Part shown: piece by piece, positions 1 through 7,727 of the stretch | How positions within the stretch are numbered: the first letter of the stretch is position 1 | Layout of the letters: each line of letters starts with the position of its first letter | Assembly: GCF_036898465.1 (NCBI RefSeq) | Contig: NZ_JARUMJ010000001.1 | Span: 7,006,001-7,070,000, forward strand | Length of the DNA: 64,000 nucleotides | Origin: Streptomyces sp. B21-105 | Lineage (GTDB): Bacteria; Actinomycetota; Actinomycetes; Streptomycetales; Streptomycetaceae | Direction: 5' to 3' | Made by a program: the position numbers and the translations under genes | The notes under the pieces: model-generated | Told to the model about the DNA's origin: nothing | The model's database searches: none | What the model saw: only the letters and a program-made list of their open reading frames with translations

Positions 1-855
1 GTCAAGTCCAACCAGCTGATGCCCAAGCCCAGGCACCTGGCCTGGGAGGAGGCCGCCTCCTTGGGCCTGGTCAACTCCACTGCCTACCGCCAGTTGGTCT
101 CCCGCAACGGCGCCGGCATGAAGCAGGGCGACAACGTGCTGATCTGGGGCGCGAGCGGTGGCCTGGGATCGTACGCGACCCAACTCGCGCTGGCCGGCGG
201 CGCCGTCCCGGTGTGCGTGGTCTCCAGTTCGGAGAAGGCCGAGATCTGCCGTGCCATGGGGGCCGAGGCGGTTATCGACCGCAACGTCGAGGGTTACCGG
301 TTCTGGAAGGACGAGCACACCCAGGACCCGCGGGAGTGGAAGCGCTTCGGTAAACGGATTCGCGATCTGACCGGCGGCGAGGACGTGGACATCGTCTTCG
401 AGCACCCGGGCCGCGAGACCTTCGGGGCCAGCGTCTATGTCGCCCGGAAGGGCGGCACCATCGTGACCTGCGCCTCCACATCGGGCTACACCCATGAATA
501 CGACAACCGGTACCTGTGGATGTCGCTCAAGCGGATAGTCGGCTCACACTTCGCCAACTACCGTGAAGCCTGGGAGGCCAACCGCCTTGTCATGAAGGGC
601 AGGATCCATCCCACACTCTCCAGGACCTACTCCCTGGAGGAGACCGGACAAGCGGCCTATGACGTCCATGGAAACCTGCACCAGGGCAAGGTCGGAGTGC
701 TCTGCCTCGCCCCCCGGGAGGGCCTGGGAGTACGCGACGAGGAACTGCGCACACAGCACCTCGACGCCATCAACCGATTCCGTAAGCCCGCCGAGAGGCT
801 GAGTCTGAGCGAAGGCCCCGCCGCCCAGCCGCGGACCGTGTGCGCAGGGGCCTGA
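1..855 (+). CDS. ccr: Crotonyl-CoA carboxylase/reductase, C-terminal part
   Basis: The gene enters from the left edge, so the N-terminal ~160 residues are missing; 284 residues remain. The protein is an MDR-fold NADPH-dependent enzyme that reductively carboxylates crotonyl-CoA to ethylmalonyl-CoA, supplying the ethylmalonyl-CoA pathway and polyketide extender units. The dinucleotide-binding glycine motif GASGGLGSYATQ lies about 50 residues into the visible part. It is followed by the typical Ccr sequence EHPGRETFGASVYVARKGG and the C-terminal YRKPAERL-like tail, here FRKPAERLS. The frame is open without defects to the TGA at 853-855. The next gene is convergent and separated by a long hairpin. 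The family call is firm; the role in this strain (primary metabolism or antibiotic precursor supply) cannot be told from the visible part. Confidence 0.92.
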   Translation, partial: VKSNQLMPKPRHLAWEEAASLGLVNSTAYRQLVSRNGAGMKQGDNVLIWGASGGLGSYATQLALAGGAVPVCVVSSSEKAEICRAMGAEAVIDRNVEGYRFWKDEHTQDPREWKRFGKRIRDLTGGEDVDIVFEHPGRETFGASVYVARKGGTIVTCASTSGYTHEYDNRYLWMSLKRIVGSHFANYREAWEANRLVMKGRIHPTLSRTYSLEETGQAAYDVHGNLHQGKVGVLCLAPREGLGVRDEELRTQHLDAINRFRKPAERLSLSEGPAAQPRTVCAGA

Positions 856-909
856 CGCCCGAAGGGTTGCGGCACCCGAACCGTGCGCCACCTCGCAACG
901 ACATTCGCC

Positions 910-957
910 TGGGTGTGGTTCGTCTCCGGGAACGTTTCCGGAGACGAACCACACCCA
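910..957. terminator. Bidirectional hairpin terminator
   Basis: Perfect inverted repeat with 20-bp arms (910-929 and 938-957) and an 8-base loop, placed between the convergent ccr and merR-type genes. There is no T-tract, which is common for Streptomyces terminators. Being fully symmetric, it could serve both genes. Confidence 0.8.
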
Positions 958-1028
958 CATCTGCTCACCGACTTCTGCACGGTGGATCCAGGCTCGGGCG
1001 GGTGCGGCCGCCGTCACGGCGGAGACGC

Positions 1029-1961
1029 TCAGCGATCCCTTCGCAAGGCCTGGACGAGCCAGGTGTACACGGGGATCAGGCCCGGTACCACCTGCCAGTC
1101 GTTGACGATCCACACCAGCCGCCAGTACTCGTCCACCCGGGGGTCACAGGCCACTTCGAACTGCTGGGCCATCCAGTCCCGGAATTCCGCGTCAGGGGCG
1201 CGTGTGAACGCCGCGGCGAATCGCTGCACGAGGTCGTCGACGACGGGCGTGGCCTCGTCGCTGAGCGGGTCCAGGCCACACTCCCTGACCTCGGCGAGCT
1301 TCTGACGGGTGAACTCCATCAGTTCGTCGCCGGCTTCGGTCTCGATGCCGAGCGTGTGCTGGTTGGCCTGGTAGCCGGCCGTCCGGCGCATACGGGTCCG
1401 GAAGTCCTCGTCACCGAGCAGCTCGGCGAGCTCCAGCCAGGCGGCGACCTGGTCGGTGGACGGATCCTCCGGAAGATCGGGAGTGGCAGCGCGAACCATG
1501 GCCACCGCACTCGGGTCGGCGCTCTCCGTGCCGAAGGTGCCATCGATGAAATCGTCGATCAGACGGCGGCGCTCCTCGTGGGACAATCGAGTGAGCTTGT
1601 GCATGAGCTTGGTCTCCTTGGGGCTGGATCCGAATCTGGCCGCAGCTCGCAGGACACTCCGGCGCAGTGTCAACATGTGGATCTGGACGTCCACGGCATC
1701 GGCATGCGCCGAGGCGACTTCCGCCATCGAGACTTCGCGGTTCAGCACCCGTTGGACCGTGGGGAGGTCGATCCCCAACTCACGTAGCGTGCGGACGAGT
1801 TCCAGGCGAAGCAGTGCGTCGAGGTCGTACAGCCGGTATCCGGCGGGAGTGCGACTGGTCGGCGCGACCACCTTCGCATCGGAGTAGAACCGGATCGTCC
1901 TTACCGACAAACCGGTGCGCCGGGAGAGTTCCCCGATCGAGTAGAGAGTCGCGCCGTCCAT
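1029..1961 (-). CDS. MerR-family transcriptional regulator
   Basis: 310-residue DNA-binding regulator. The N-terminal MerR winged helix is clear: YSIGELSRRTGLSVRTIRFYSD at residues ~6-27, followed by AGYRLYDLDALLRLELVRTLRELG. The C-terminal ~200 residues form an effector or dimerisation region of a type seen in longer actinobacterial MerR proteins; I see no known ligand-binding motif there. I chose the ATG at 1961 because the alternative GTG at 1988 lies inside the dyad of its own MerR-type promoter (1979-1999), and because GGTAGGAG immediately precedes the ATG. No target gene is adjacent apart from itself, so autoregulation is the only regulatory link the sequence supports. Confidence 0.88.
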   Translation of the reverse strand: MDGATLYSIGELSRRTGLSVRTIRFYSDAKVVAPTSRTPAGYRLYDLDALLRLELVRTLRELGIDLPTVQRVLNREVSMAEVASAHADAVDVQIHMLTLRRSVLRAAARFGSSPKETKLMHKLTRLSHEERRRLIDDFIDGTFGTESADPSAVAMVRAATPDLPEDPSTDQVAAWLELAELLGDEDFRTRMRRTAGYQANQHTLGIETEAGDELMEFTRQKLAEVRECGLDPLSDEATPVVDDLVQRFAAAFTRAPDAEFRDWMAQQFEVACDPRVDEYWRLVWIVNDWQVVPGLIPVYTWLVQALRRDR

Positions 1962-1978
1962 GTCTCCTACCCTGATGT

Positions 1979-1999
1979 CTCCAGTCACTGGAGAGTCAA
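1979..1999 (-). promoter_or_regulatory. MerR-type promoter and operator of the 1029-1961 gene
   Basis: Reading on the minus strand, a TTGACT -35 box (1994-1999) runs directly into the 15-bp dyad CTCCAGTGACTGGAG (1979-1993). A dyad placed in the spacer is the hallmark of MerR-regulated promoters, in which the regulator untwists an over-long spacer. The start codon follows within ~20 bases, so the transcript should have a very short leader. Confidence 0.75.
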
Positions 2000-2158
2000 G
2001 GCTACTTCGAACCGTTTGGACCGAGCCCGCCGATCACCCGGTTGTCCGGAGGACCGATGTGCATCGCCGCCGGTCGCGGATCGCCGTGCGGACGGGAGCG
2101 GTCGGACGGCGGTGACCGGTTCCTCGCCGAGGATGCGGGAACGCGTGCGTGCGGCCGC

Positions 2159-2962
2159 CTACCGCGGTTCCTGGATCAGGGCGAAGCGGGCGCCCTCCGG
2201 GTCGGCGACGACCGCCACGCGCCCGTGCGTGCTGTCCTGGGCAGGCGTGAGGACACGTCCGCCGAGTTCGACCACGCGGACCATCGCCGCGTCCGTGTCG
2301 CCCACCTCGAAGTACGTCGTCCAGTGCGGTCCCTGGTCCCGGGGCAGAGCGGCGCCCACACCGTGCAGGCCGGCCACCGGGTGGCCGCCGACGTGCAGGG
2401 TCACGTAGTCGTGGTCGGGGGACTCCACGGCCTCCTCGGCGTAGCCGAAGACCGTCTCGTAGAACTTGCGGACGCCCGCCGTCTCATAGGTCGTCAGATC
2501 GTTCCAGACGGGGGTTCCGGGCACGCCGGAGACGGTGGCTCCCACGTGGCCCGCGGCCTGCCAGACGCCGAACACCGCGCCGGACGGGTCGGAGCCGATC
2601 GCCAGCCGCCCGGCGTCGGAGGCGTCCAGGGGGCCCACCCCGATCGTCCCGCCGCACAGCCGTACCGTTTCCGCGGTGCTGTCCACGTCGTCGGAGGCGA
2701 AGTAGGGCGTCCACGCGACGGGCAGATGGCGGTCCGGGGGGAGTTGGCCGATTCCGGCGACCTCCTCACCGTCGAGCAGCGCGCGCACATAGGGCCCGAG
2801 CTGTTCCGGGCCGGGCTGGAAGTCCCAGCCGAAGAGCTGCCCGTAGAACTCCTGCGTGGCCGTCAACCCGTGCGCCATGAGACTCACCCAGCAGGGTGTC
2901 CCGGGCGCGTACCGCGCGTGTGTCGCGCCGATCGTGCCGGCCGGCCCGCCTGCCTCGGTCAT
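2159..2962 (-). CDS. Two-domain VOC (glyoxalase/bleomycin-resistance fold) protein
   Basis: 267-residue cytoplasmic protein made of two vicinal-oxygen-chelate modules. The first starts at about residue 14 (GTPCWVSLMAHGLTATQEFYGQLFGW), the second at about residue 140 (GTPVWNDLTTYETAGVRKFYETVFGY); each ends with a PEG/PSG-type strand (DPSGAVFGVWQ, DPEGARFALIQ). This arrangement matches the actinobacterial CFP30B-like hydroxylase/glyoxalase-like family, whose substrates are mostly unknown. The ATG at 2962 is preferred over the GTG at 2983, because GAGAGGGAG is well spaced before it. The gene stands alone, divergent from the rhodanese gene. Confidence 0.85.
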   Translation of the reverse strand: MTEAGGPAGTIGATHARYAPGTPCWVSLMAHGLTATQEFYGQLFGWDFQPGPEQLGPYVRALLDGEEVAGIGQLPPDRHLPVAWTPYFASDDVDSTAETVRLCGGTIGVGPLDASDAGRLAIGSDPSGAVFGVWQAAGHVGATVSGVPGTPVWNDLTTYETAGVRKFYETVFGYAEEAVESPDHDYVTLHVGGHPVAGLHGVGAALPRDQGPHWTTYFEVGDTDAAMVRVVELGGRVLTPAQDSTHGRVAVVADPEGARFALIQEPR

Positions 2963-3179
2963 CGTCTCCCTCTCCTCGGCCACTCGGGGTGTCGTGTCGC
3001 TGCCGCGCTCGGAGGATCCCTGGTGGGGGTGTTCCAGGGTTCACGCGCGGTTGTCGCCGTATGTCGGTCGCCTGTACGGCATGTGCTCGATCCCGCACGC
3101 CTCGTGATCGAGGCTGTCCGGCCGAGCAGAGTAGCCGGACCCGGGCGGCGGGGCCACCCCGTACGCGAGGATGGTGGCC

Positions 3180-4031
3180 ATGAACGCCATCATCACCGCA
3201 TCGGAACTGGCCGGCGACCTGGCGGGGGAGAACCCGCCCGTCGTCCTCGACGTCCGCTGGCAGCTCAGTACGGCGAGGGCGGCCGGCGAGCCGCCCTTCG
3301 ACGGCCGCGCCGCCTACGAGTCCGGGCATGTGCCGGGCGCGGTCTACGTCGACCTGGACCGCGATCTCGCGGGCGCCGCGGGAGCGGCCGGCCGCCACCC
3401 GCTGCCCGGCCTGGGGGAGTTCGGCGCGGCGATGCGCCGTGCGGGCGTCTTCGCCGGCCGGCCGGTGGTGGTGTACGACGGCGGGCAGGGCTGGGCGGCG
3501 GCCCGCGCGTGGTGGCTGCTGCGCTGGACGGGTCACCCGGACGTGCGGGTCCTGGACGGCGGTTTGCCGTCGTGGCAGGGGGAGCTCTCGGTGGACGTCC
3601 CCGCGCGCGTGGAGGGCGATTTCGCGCCGGTCCCGGGCGCCACGGGCCTCCTCGACGCCGGCGGGGCCGCGGCCCTGGCCCGCTCCGGAGTGCTGTTCGA
3701 CGCCCGCGCGGGGGAGCGGTACCGGGGCGAGGTCGAGCCGATCGACCGCGTCGGCGGGCACATCCCGGGCGCCGTCTCCGCGCCGACGAACGACAACGTG
3801 GGCCCGGACGGCCGGTTCCTGCCTCCGGAGGACCTGAGGGACCGCTTCAAGGCGCTGGGGGCGTCCGACGGCGCCGAGGTCGGCGTCTACTGCGGCTCGG
3901 GCGTCTCCGGCGCGCACGAGGTGCTCGCCCTGGCCGTCGCCGGCATCCCCGCGGCTCTGTACGTCGGCTCCTGGTCGGAGTGGTCCTCGGATCCGTCCCG
4001 GCCGGTCGCCGTGGGCCCGGACCCCCAGTGA
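3180..4031 (+). CDS. Thiosulfate/3-mercaptopyruvate sulfurtransferase (rhodanese)
   Basis: 283-residue tandem-rhodanese enzyme that moves sulfane sulfur from thiosulfate or 3-mercaptopyruvate to cyanide or thiol acceptors. The N-terminal inactive domain starts with VVLDVRWQL and contains GHVPGAVYVDLDRDL. The C-terminal domain carries GHIPGAVSAP and the catalytic loop YCGSGVSG, whose cysteine is the persulfide-forming residue. The ATG at 3180 has GAGG nine bases upstream; the in-frame ATG at 3171 would sit directly on that motif. The gene is monocistronic and ends in a strong hairpin. CGSGV resembles the loop of both thiosulfate and mercaptopyruvate subgroups, so substrate preference is left open. 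Confidence 0.92.
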   Translation: MNAIITASELAGDLAGENPPVVLDVRWQLSTARAAGEPPFDGRAAYESGHVPGAVYVDLDRDLAGAAGAAGRHPLPGLGEFGAAMRRAGVFAGRPVVVYDGGQGWAAARAWWLLRWTGHPDVRVLDGGLPSWQGELSVDVPARVEGDFAPVPGATGLLDAGGAAALARSGVLFDARAGERYRGEVEPIDRVGGHIPGAVSAPTNDNVGPDGRFLPPEDLRDRFKALGASDGAEVGVYCGSGVSGAHEVLALAVAGIPAALYVGSWSEWSSDPSRPVAVGPDPQ

Positions 4032-4050
4032 TCCCACCGGGCGGGCAGCA

Positions 4051-4085
4051 CAGGAGGGCCGCACCGAACGGGTGCGGCCCTCCTG
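4051..4085. terminator. Hairpin terminator between convergent genes
   Basis: 15-bp perfect arms (4051-4065 and 4071-4085), GC-rich, with a 5-base loop, located just after the rhodanese stop codon and before the 3' end of sepH. It probably serves both genes. Confidence 0.8.
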
Positions 4086-4159
4086 GTGTGCAGACAGAGC
4101 CGTGTGCGCCGACGTCGGCGCACCGGCGGACGCCCTGAAGGGCCGGCCCGCGGACCCCG

Positions 4160-5200
4160 TCACTCCTGCTTCTTGCGCCGGGTGCCGAACACGATCTCGT
4201 CCCAGCTCGGCACCGCGGCCCGGCGGCCCGGACGGACGCCGTCCGCCTCGGCCTGGCGGTCGGTGGCGCCCACGAGACGGTCGCGGTGGCTGCCGACGGA
4301 ACGCGGCATGAGGACGTCCGCGTAGGCGGAACCCGCCGAGGCGGCGGGCGCGGGCGGCTCCTCGACCTCGGGCTCCTGCTCGTCCGGCTCCTCCGTGACG
4401 GGATCCGCCGGGCGCTCCGGCACGACCATGTCGCCACGGAAGCTCGGCACCGCCTCCAACAGGCTGGTCAGCGAGTCGCGTTCACGCTCGCCGGTCTCCT
4501 CGGCCGGCTCGGACGGCGGGGCCGGCAGGCTGGGCCGCTCCCGGTCGAGGGCGCGGTCCAGCGGCCGGTCGCGCGGCAGCCGGGCGATGCGCGGGACGAA
4601 CGGAAAGCTGGGCTCCGGAGCGGCCAGGTCGTCGGACTCGCCGATCAGCGAACGCGCTTCGTCGTCGACGGCCTGGACGAGCCGCCGGGGCGGGTCGTAC
4701 GTCCAGCTCGCCGAATGCGGTTCGCCCGCGACCAGGTAGACGAGCAGGACCTCCCAGGTGCCGTCGTCGCGACGCCACGAGTCCCACTGGACGGTGTCCT
4801 TGTCGGCGCCGCGCAGCAGCAGCCGTTCCTGGACGGCCTCGCCGAGTTGGGGTCCGGCGTTCTCACCGGGCCGGCGGACCGGAGTCTTCCGGGCCCGCTC
4901 GGCCATGAAGGCGCGCTCGGCCAGCACGGGACCCTCGAAACGGCGCACACGGTCGACGGGGATGCCGGCCATCTGGGCGACTTCTTCCGCGGTGGCACCG
5001 GCACGTATCCGCGCCTGGATGTCGCGGGGGCGGAGATGGCTCTCCACCTCGATCTCGATCTGGCCGAGGCGGGGACGGTCGCCGCGTACGGCGGCGCGCA
5101 GACGCTCATCGATCGGAAGCGTGTACTCCGTGCTGTCCGCAGCCTTCAGCACCAGCCGTGTGCCGTCATTCGAGACGGCCACGACACGCAGTTCGGGCAT
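4160..5200 (-). CDS. sepH: Septation protein SepH
   Basis: 346-residue cell-division regulator of Actinobacteria. In Streptomyces SepH binds FtsZ and promotes its assembly during sporulation septation. The N-terminal DUF3071 region (residues 1-~170) begins MPELRVVAVSNDGTRLVLK and contains the helix-turn-helix-like part RDIQARIRAGATAEEVAQ. It is followed by the conserved DSWRRDDGTWEVLLVY strand. The rest is acidic, proline-rich and probably disordered, ending with a short conserved basic tail (PSWDEIVFGTRRKKQE). The ATG at 5200 is preceded by GGGAGGT at good spacing. The neighbouring rhodanese gene has the same arrangement as recalled from other Streptomyces genomes. Confidence 0.9.
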   Translation of the reverse strand: MPELRVVAVSNDGTRLVLKAADSTEYTLPIDERLRAAVRGDRPRLGQIEIEVESHLRPRDIQARIRAGATAEEVAQMAGIPVDRVRRFEGPVLAERAFMAERARKTPVRRPGENAGPQLGEAVQERLLLRGADKDTVQWDSWRRDDGTWEVLLVYLVAGEPHSASWTYDPPRRLVQAVDDEARSLIGESDDLAAPEPSFPFVPRIARLPRDRPLDRALDRERPSLPAPPSEPAEETGERERDSLTSLLEAVPSFRGDMVVPERPADPVTEEPDEQEPEVEEPPAPAASAGSAYADVLMPRSVGSHRDRLVGATDRQAEADGVRPGRRAAVPSWDEIVFGTRRKKQE

Positions 5201-5805
5201 GGGGACCTCCCGGGTGGTGCCTGCCGACGTCACGTGCGTCGCTGCTTCCGCTAGTCGAGTGTGGCCTGCCCGGGTGCAGCCTGCCACAACCTTGCCGAGT
5301 TGCCCGGCGTGTCGGGCACGGGTCCCGCGCCGCCGTTATGGCACGGTTACCTTTTCTCCACGCTGAGTCACCGAAGCCGTCACCCTGTGCGACCGGTCCC
5401 CCTTCAGGCGGTCCGGCGAGGCCCCGGGCATCCTGGCGGGAGACCGGGGCCAGGGCTCGCAACAGTACTCCATTTGGGCCACGTGCGTGGATTGGCGCGC
5501 CACCCGACTTCCGGCGCGAGGTGGGACTTGGCCCTTCGTGGCGCGCCTTTCGCGATCTTGAAAGTGGTGTACCTCACGCAATCGCCCGAATCGGAACTCC
5601 CGGTTTCGTCCGTACGTCCCCTTCTCGCGTATGTGGCTGATCTCGTGAGGAAAAGTCAGATGAGTTGCCGGTGCCCGTGAAAGGCCGGAAATCGTCGTCG
5701 CGCCCGGGCCGGAAGGCCGCGAACGCGAAGACGAACGCGAAGGCTGAGGCGTTGCGGCGGGCCGGGCTCGTCGGCGATGTCCGCTACCGGGATTCACTCG
5801 CAGTG
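5201..5805. other. Intergenic region with a possible truncated small gene
   Basis: About 600 bases upstream of sepH without a recognisable gene. A GAGGAAAAG ribosome-binding-like motif precedes an ATG at 5659 that opens only a six-codon frame, MSCRCP. From 5673 a Lys/Arg-rich frame (starting VPVKGRKSSSRPGRKAANAK) with G/C-ending codons runs to a TGA at 5827-5829 inside the left palindrome of the TnpB remnant. It could be the 5' end of a gene cut by that element, but I do not recognise it. Confidence 0.35.
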
Positions 5806-5857
5806 CATCGGGCTTCAGGATTCTGCTGAGACCTCAGCAGAATCCTGAAGCCCGATG
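5806..5857. repeat. 25-bp perfect inverted repeat, possible IS200/IS605 left end
   Basis: Two 25-base arms (5806-5830 and 5833-5857) separated by only two bases. The outer part of the arm (GGGCTTCAG) resembles the hairpin at the other end of the TnpB remnant (6382-6401). Subterminal hairpins at both ends are typical of IS200/IS605 elements, which lack ordinary terminal inverted repeats. It could alternatively be an unrelated terminator. Confidence 0.55.
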
Positions 5858-5944
5858 GTGAAGCGAATCCGGTGGTCGCGACGCGAAGCGTCGCGGTGAC
5901 CTTCCGGCGGAGCCGGACAGAGAGGCACTGGCCGCCGGTAGCCG

Positions 5945-6360
5945 GTGACAGCGGTCGCGGTGGAGGACCCGGCGGTCAAAGGACTGGCGCGCACGAGGCC
6001 GGCCAAGAGCGTGCACGACGCGGGCTGGTCACAGTTCGTGACCATGCTCGCGTACAAGGCCGAACGGTACGGCCGCACCTTCATCAAGATCGACCGGTCC
6101 GAGCCGACCGGCCAGGTCTGCTCCGCCTGCGGCCATCGTGACGGTCCCAAACCCCTCGACGTGCGCGAGTGGACCTGCCCCGCCTGCGGGACCTTGCACG
6201 ACCGCGACGTGAACGCCGCGCAGAACGTGAAACAGGCCGCCGGACTGGCGGTGACAGCCTGCGGAGCGCGGGTAAGACGCGGGACTCGTCCCGGCACAGC
6301 GCGAAGAAACAGGAAGCCACGGAATCCCTACAGGAAACTGTGCCGCGTAGCGGCACGGCA
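5945..6360 (+). pseudogene. tnpB: TnpB (IS200/IS605 OrfB) C-terminal remnant
   Basis: Only the last ~130 residues of a ~400-residue RNA-guided nuclease remain. The second RuvC acidic residue survives in AVEDPAVKGLA. Then come the zinc-finger pair CSACG and CPACG, and the third RuvC aspartate in HDRDVNAAQNV. The WED/REC domains and the first RuvC aspartate are missing, and an in-frame TAG lies directly upstream at 5939-5941. The protein therefore cannot cleave DNA. The remnant sits between a 25-bp palindrome and a typical right-end hairpin, so an internal deletion of the element is likely. Confidence 0.85.
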
Positions 6361-6377
6361 CCCCGTCGGGACGGCCG

Positions 6378-6411
6378 GAATCCTCGGGCTTCAGCCCGAG
6401 GAGCATGTCAA
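6378..6411 (+). mobile_element. Right end of the IS200/IS605-like remnant (omega-RNA 3' region)
   Basis: GAATC, the hairpin CCTCGGGCT-TC-AGCCCGAGG (6382-6401) and AGCATGTCAA follow the TnpB frame. This is the layout of IS200/IS605-family right ends, which also form the 3' scaffold of the TnpB guide RNA (omega-RNA). The element ends on the stop codon of the convergent oxidase gene (6408-6410). If anything is transcribed, the guide would lie immediately after 6411. Confidence 0.6.
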
Positions 6412-7727
6412 GCCCCCAGGATCCGGCGCACGTAGTCGTTCTGGAACCGGCGGTCGGGATCGAGCCGGTCCCGCAGCGCCGTGAACTCGCCGAAGCGCGG
6501 GTAGACGGAGGCGAAGTACTCGGCGTCCCGTGTGTGGATCTTGCCCCAGTGCGGTCGGCCCTCGTACGCGGTGAAGATGCGCTCGGCGGCGGTGAAGTAC
6601 GCCGAGTAGGGCGTGCCCTTGACCATGTGCACGGCGATGTACGCGCTGTCGCGTCCCGATGCGGTGGACAGGGTGATGTCGTCCGCCGGCGCGGTGCGCA
6701 CCTCCACGGGGAAACTGACCCGCAGACCGGAGCGGTCGACCATCGCCTTCAGCTCACGCAGCGCCTCGGTGACCGCCTCGCGGGGGAGTGCGTACTCCAT
6801 CTCCAGGAACCGCACCCGGCGCGGGGACGTGTAGACCTTGTAGGGGATGTCCGTGTAGGTGCGCGCGGACAGGGCCTTGCTGGAGATCTTCGCGATGGCC
6901 GGGACCGTGGCGGGCGCCGCCCGCCCGACCCACTGGGCGACCTGGAAGACACCGTTGGAGAGGAGCTCGTCCTCGACGAAGCCGGCGAACCGGCTCACCG
7001 GCTCGCGGGGCCCGGCGCTGCGGTTGTTGCGCTTGGTGTTGGTGCTGCCCGTGTGCGGGAACCAGTAGAACTCGAAGTGCTCGTTCTCGGCCCACAGTTC
7101 GTCGAAGTCGGCGAGGACCCTGTCGAAGGGCATCGGCTCCTCGCGCGCGGTGAGCAGGAAGATCGGCTCCACGGCGAAGGTGATCGCCGTGACGATGCCG
7201 AGGGCGCCCAGCCCGATCCGCGCCGCCGCGAAGACGTCGGGGTTCTCCTTCTCGGAGCAGGTGAGCACCGAGCCGTCGGCCGTCACCAGTTCGAGGCCCT
7301 TGATCTGGGCGGCGATGGAGGCCGACTCGCGGCCCGTGCCGTGGGTGCCGGTGCTGGTGGCGCCCGACACCGTCTGCTCCATGATGTCGCCCATGTTGGT
7401 GAGCGACAGGCCCTCCCGCGCGAGAGCCATGTTGAGCCTCTTGAGCGGCGTGCCGGCCTCGACCGTGACGGTCATGTTCTCCCGGTCGACGCCGCGGATG
7501 CCGGTCAACAGTTGAGGGCGGATCAACACGCCGTCGGTCGCGGCGATCGCAGTGAAGGAGTGGCCGGAGCCGACCGCCTTCACCCTCAGCCCGTCCTCGG
7601 CGGCCCGGCGCACCGCGGCGGCCAGTTCATCGACGGAGGCGGGCGTGACCTCCCGCGCGGGACGTGCGACGACGTTGCCGCCCCAGTTACGCCAGACGGC
7701 GTTCTTCCCGCTCGCTGTGCTGCTCAA
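6408..7727 (-). CDS. FAD-dependent D-arabinono-1,4-lactone oxidase family protein
   Basis: 439-residue flavoprotein of the VAO/PCMH fold and the aldonolactone oxidase family, which oxidises sugar lactones (L-gulono-, D-arabinono-1,4-lactone) or alditols. The FAD-binding half contains VKAVGSGHSFTAIAATDG (residues ~50-67) and TGTHGTGRESASIAAQI. The C-terminal substrate domain ends HTRDAEYFASVYPRFGEF and then DPDRRFQNDYVRRIL, the family's terminal signature. I chose the TTG at 7727 because GGAGG lies six bases upstream; the GTG at 7739 has no such site. The start overlaps the end of the upstream MFS gene by ~40 bases, so the two are probably translationally coupled. Confidence 0.85.
   Translation of the reverse strand: MSSTASGKNAVWRNWGGNVVARPAREVTPASVDELAAAVRRAAEDGLRVKAVGSGHSFTAIAATDGVLIRPQLLTGIRGVDRENMTVTVEAGTPLKRLNMALAREGLSLTNMGDIMEQTVSGATSTGTHGTGRESASIAAQIKGLELVTADGSVLTCSEKENPDVFAAARIGLGALGIVTAITFAVEPIFLLTAREEPMPFDRVLADFDELWAENEHFEFYWFPHTGSTNTKRNNRSAGPREPVSRFAGFVEDELLSNGVFQVAQWVGRAAPATVPAIAKISSKALSARTYTDIPYKVYTSPRRVRFLEMEYALPREAVTEALRELKAMVDRSGLRVSFPVEVRTAPADDITLSTASGRDSAYIAVHMVKGTPYSAYFTAAERIFTAYEGRPHWGKIHTRDAEYFASVYPRFGEFTALRDRLDPDRRFQNDYVRRILGA

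Noticed and set aside
5659..5679. Six-codon Cys-containing leader peptide (MSCRCP) acting in attenuation
   Set aside because: A ribosome site is present, but no downstream cysteine or sulfur gene is controlled and no attenuator hairpin follows except the transposon-end palindrome.
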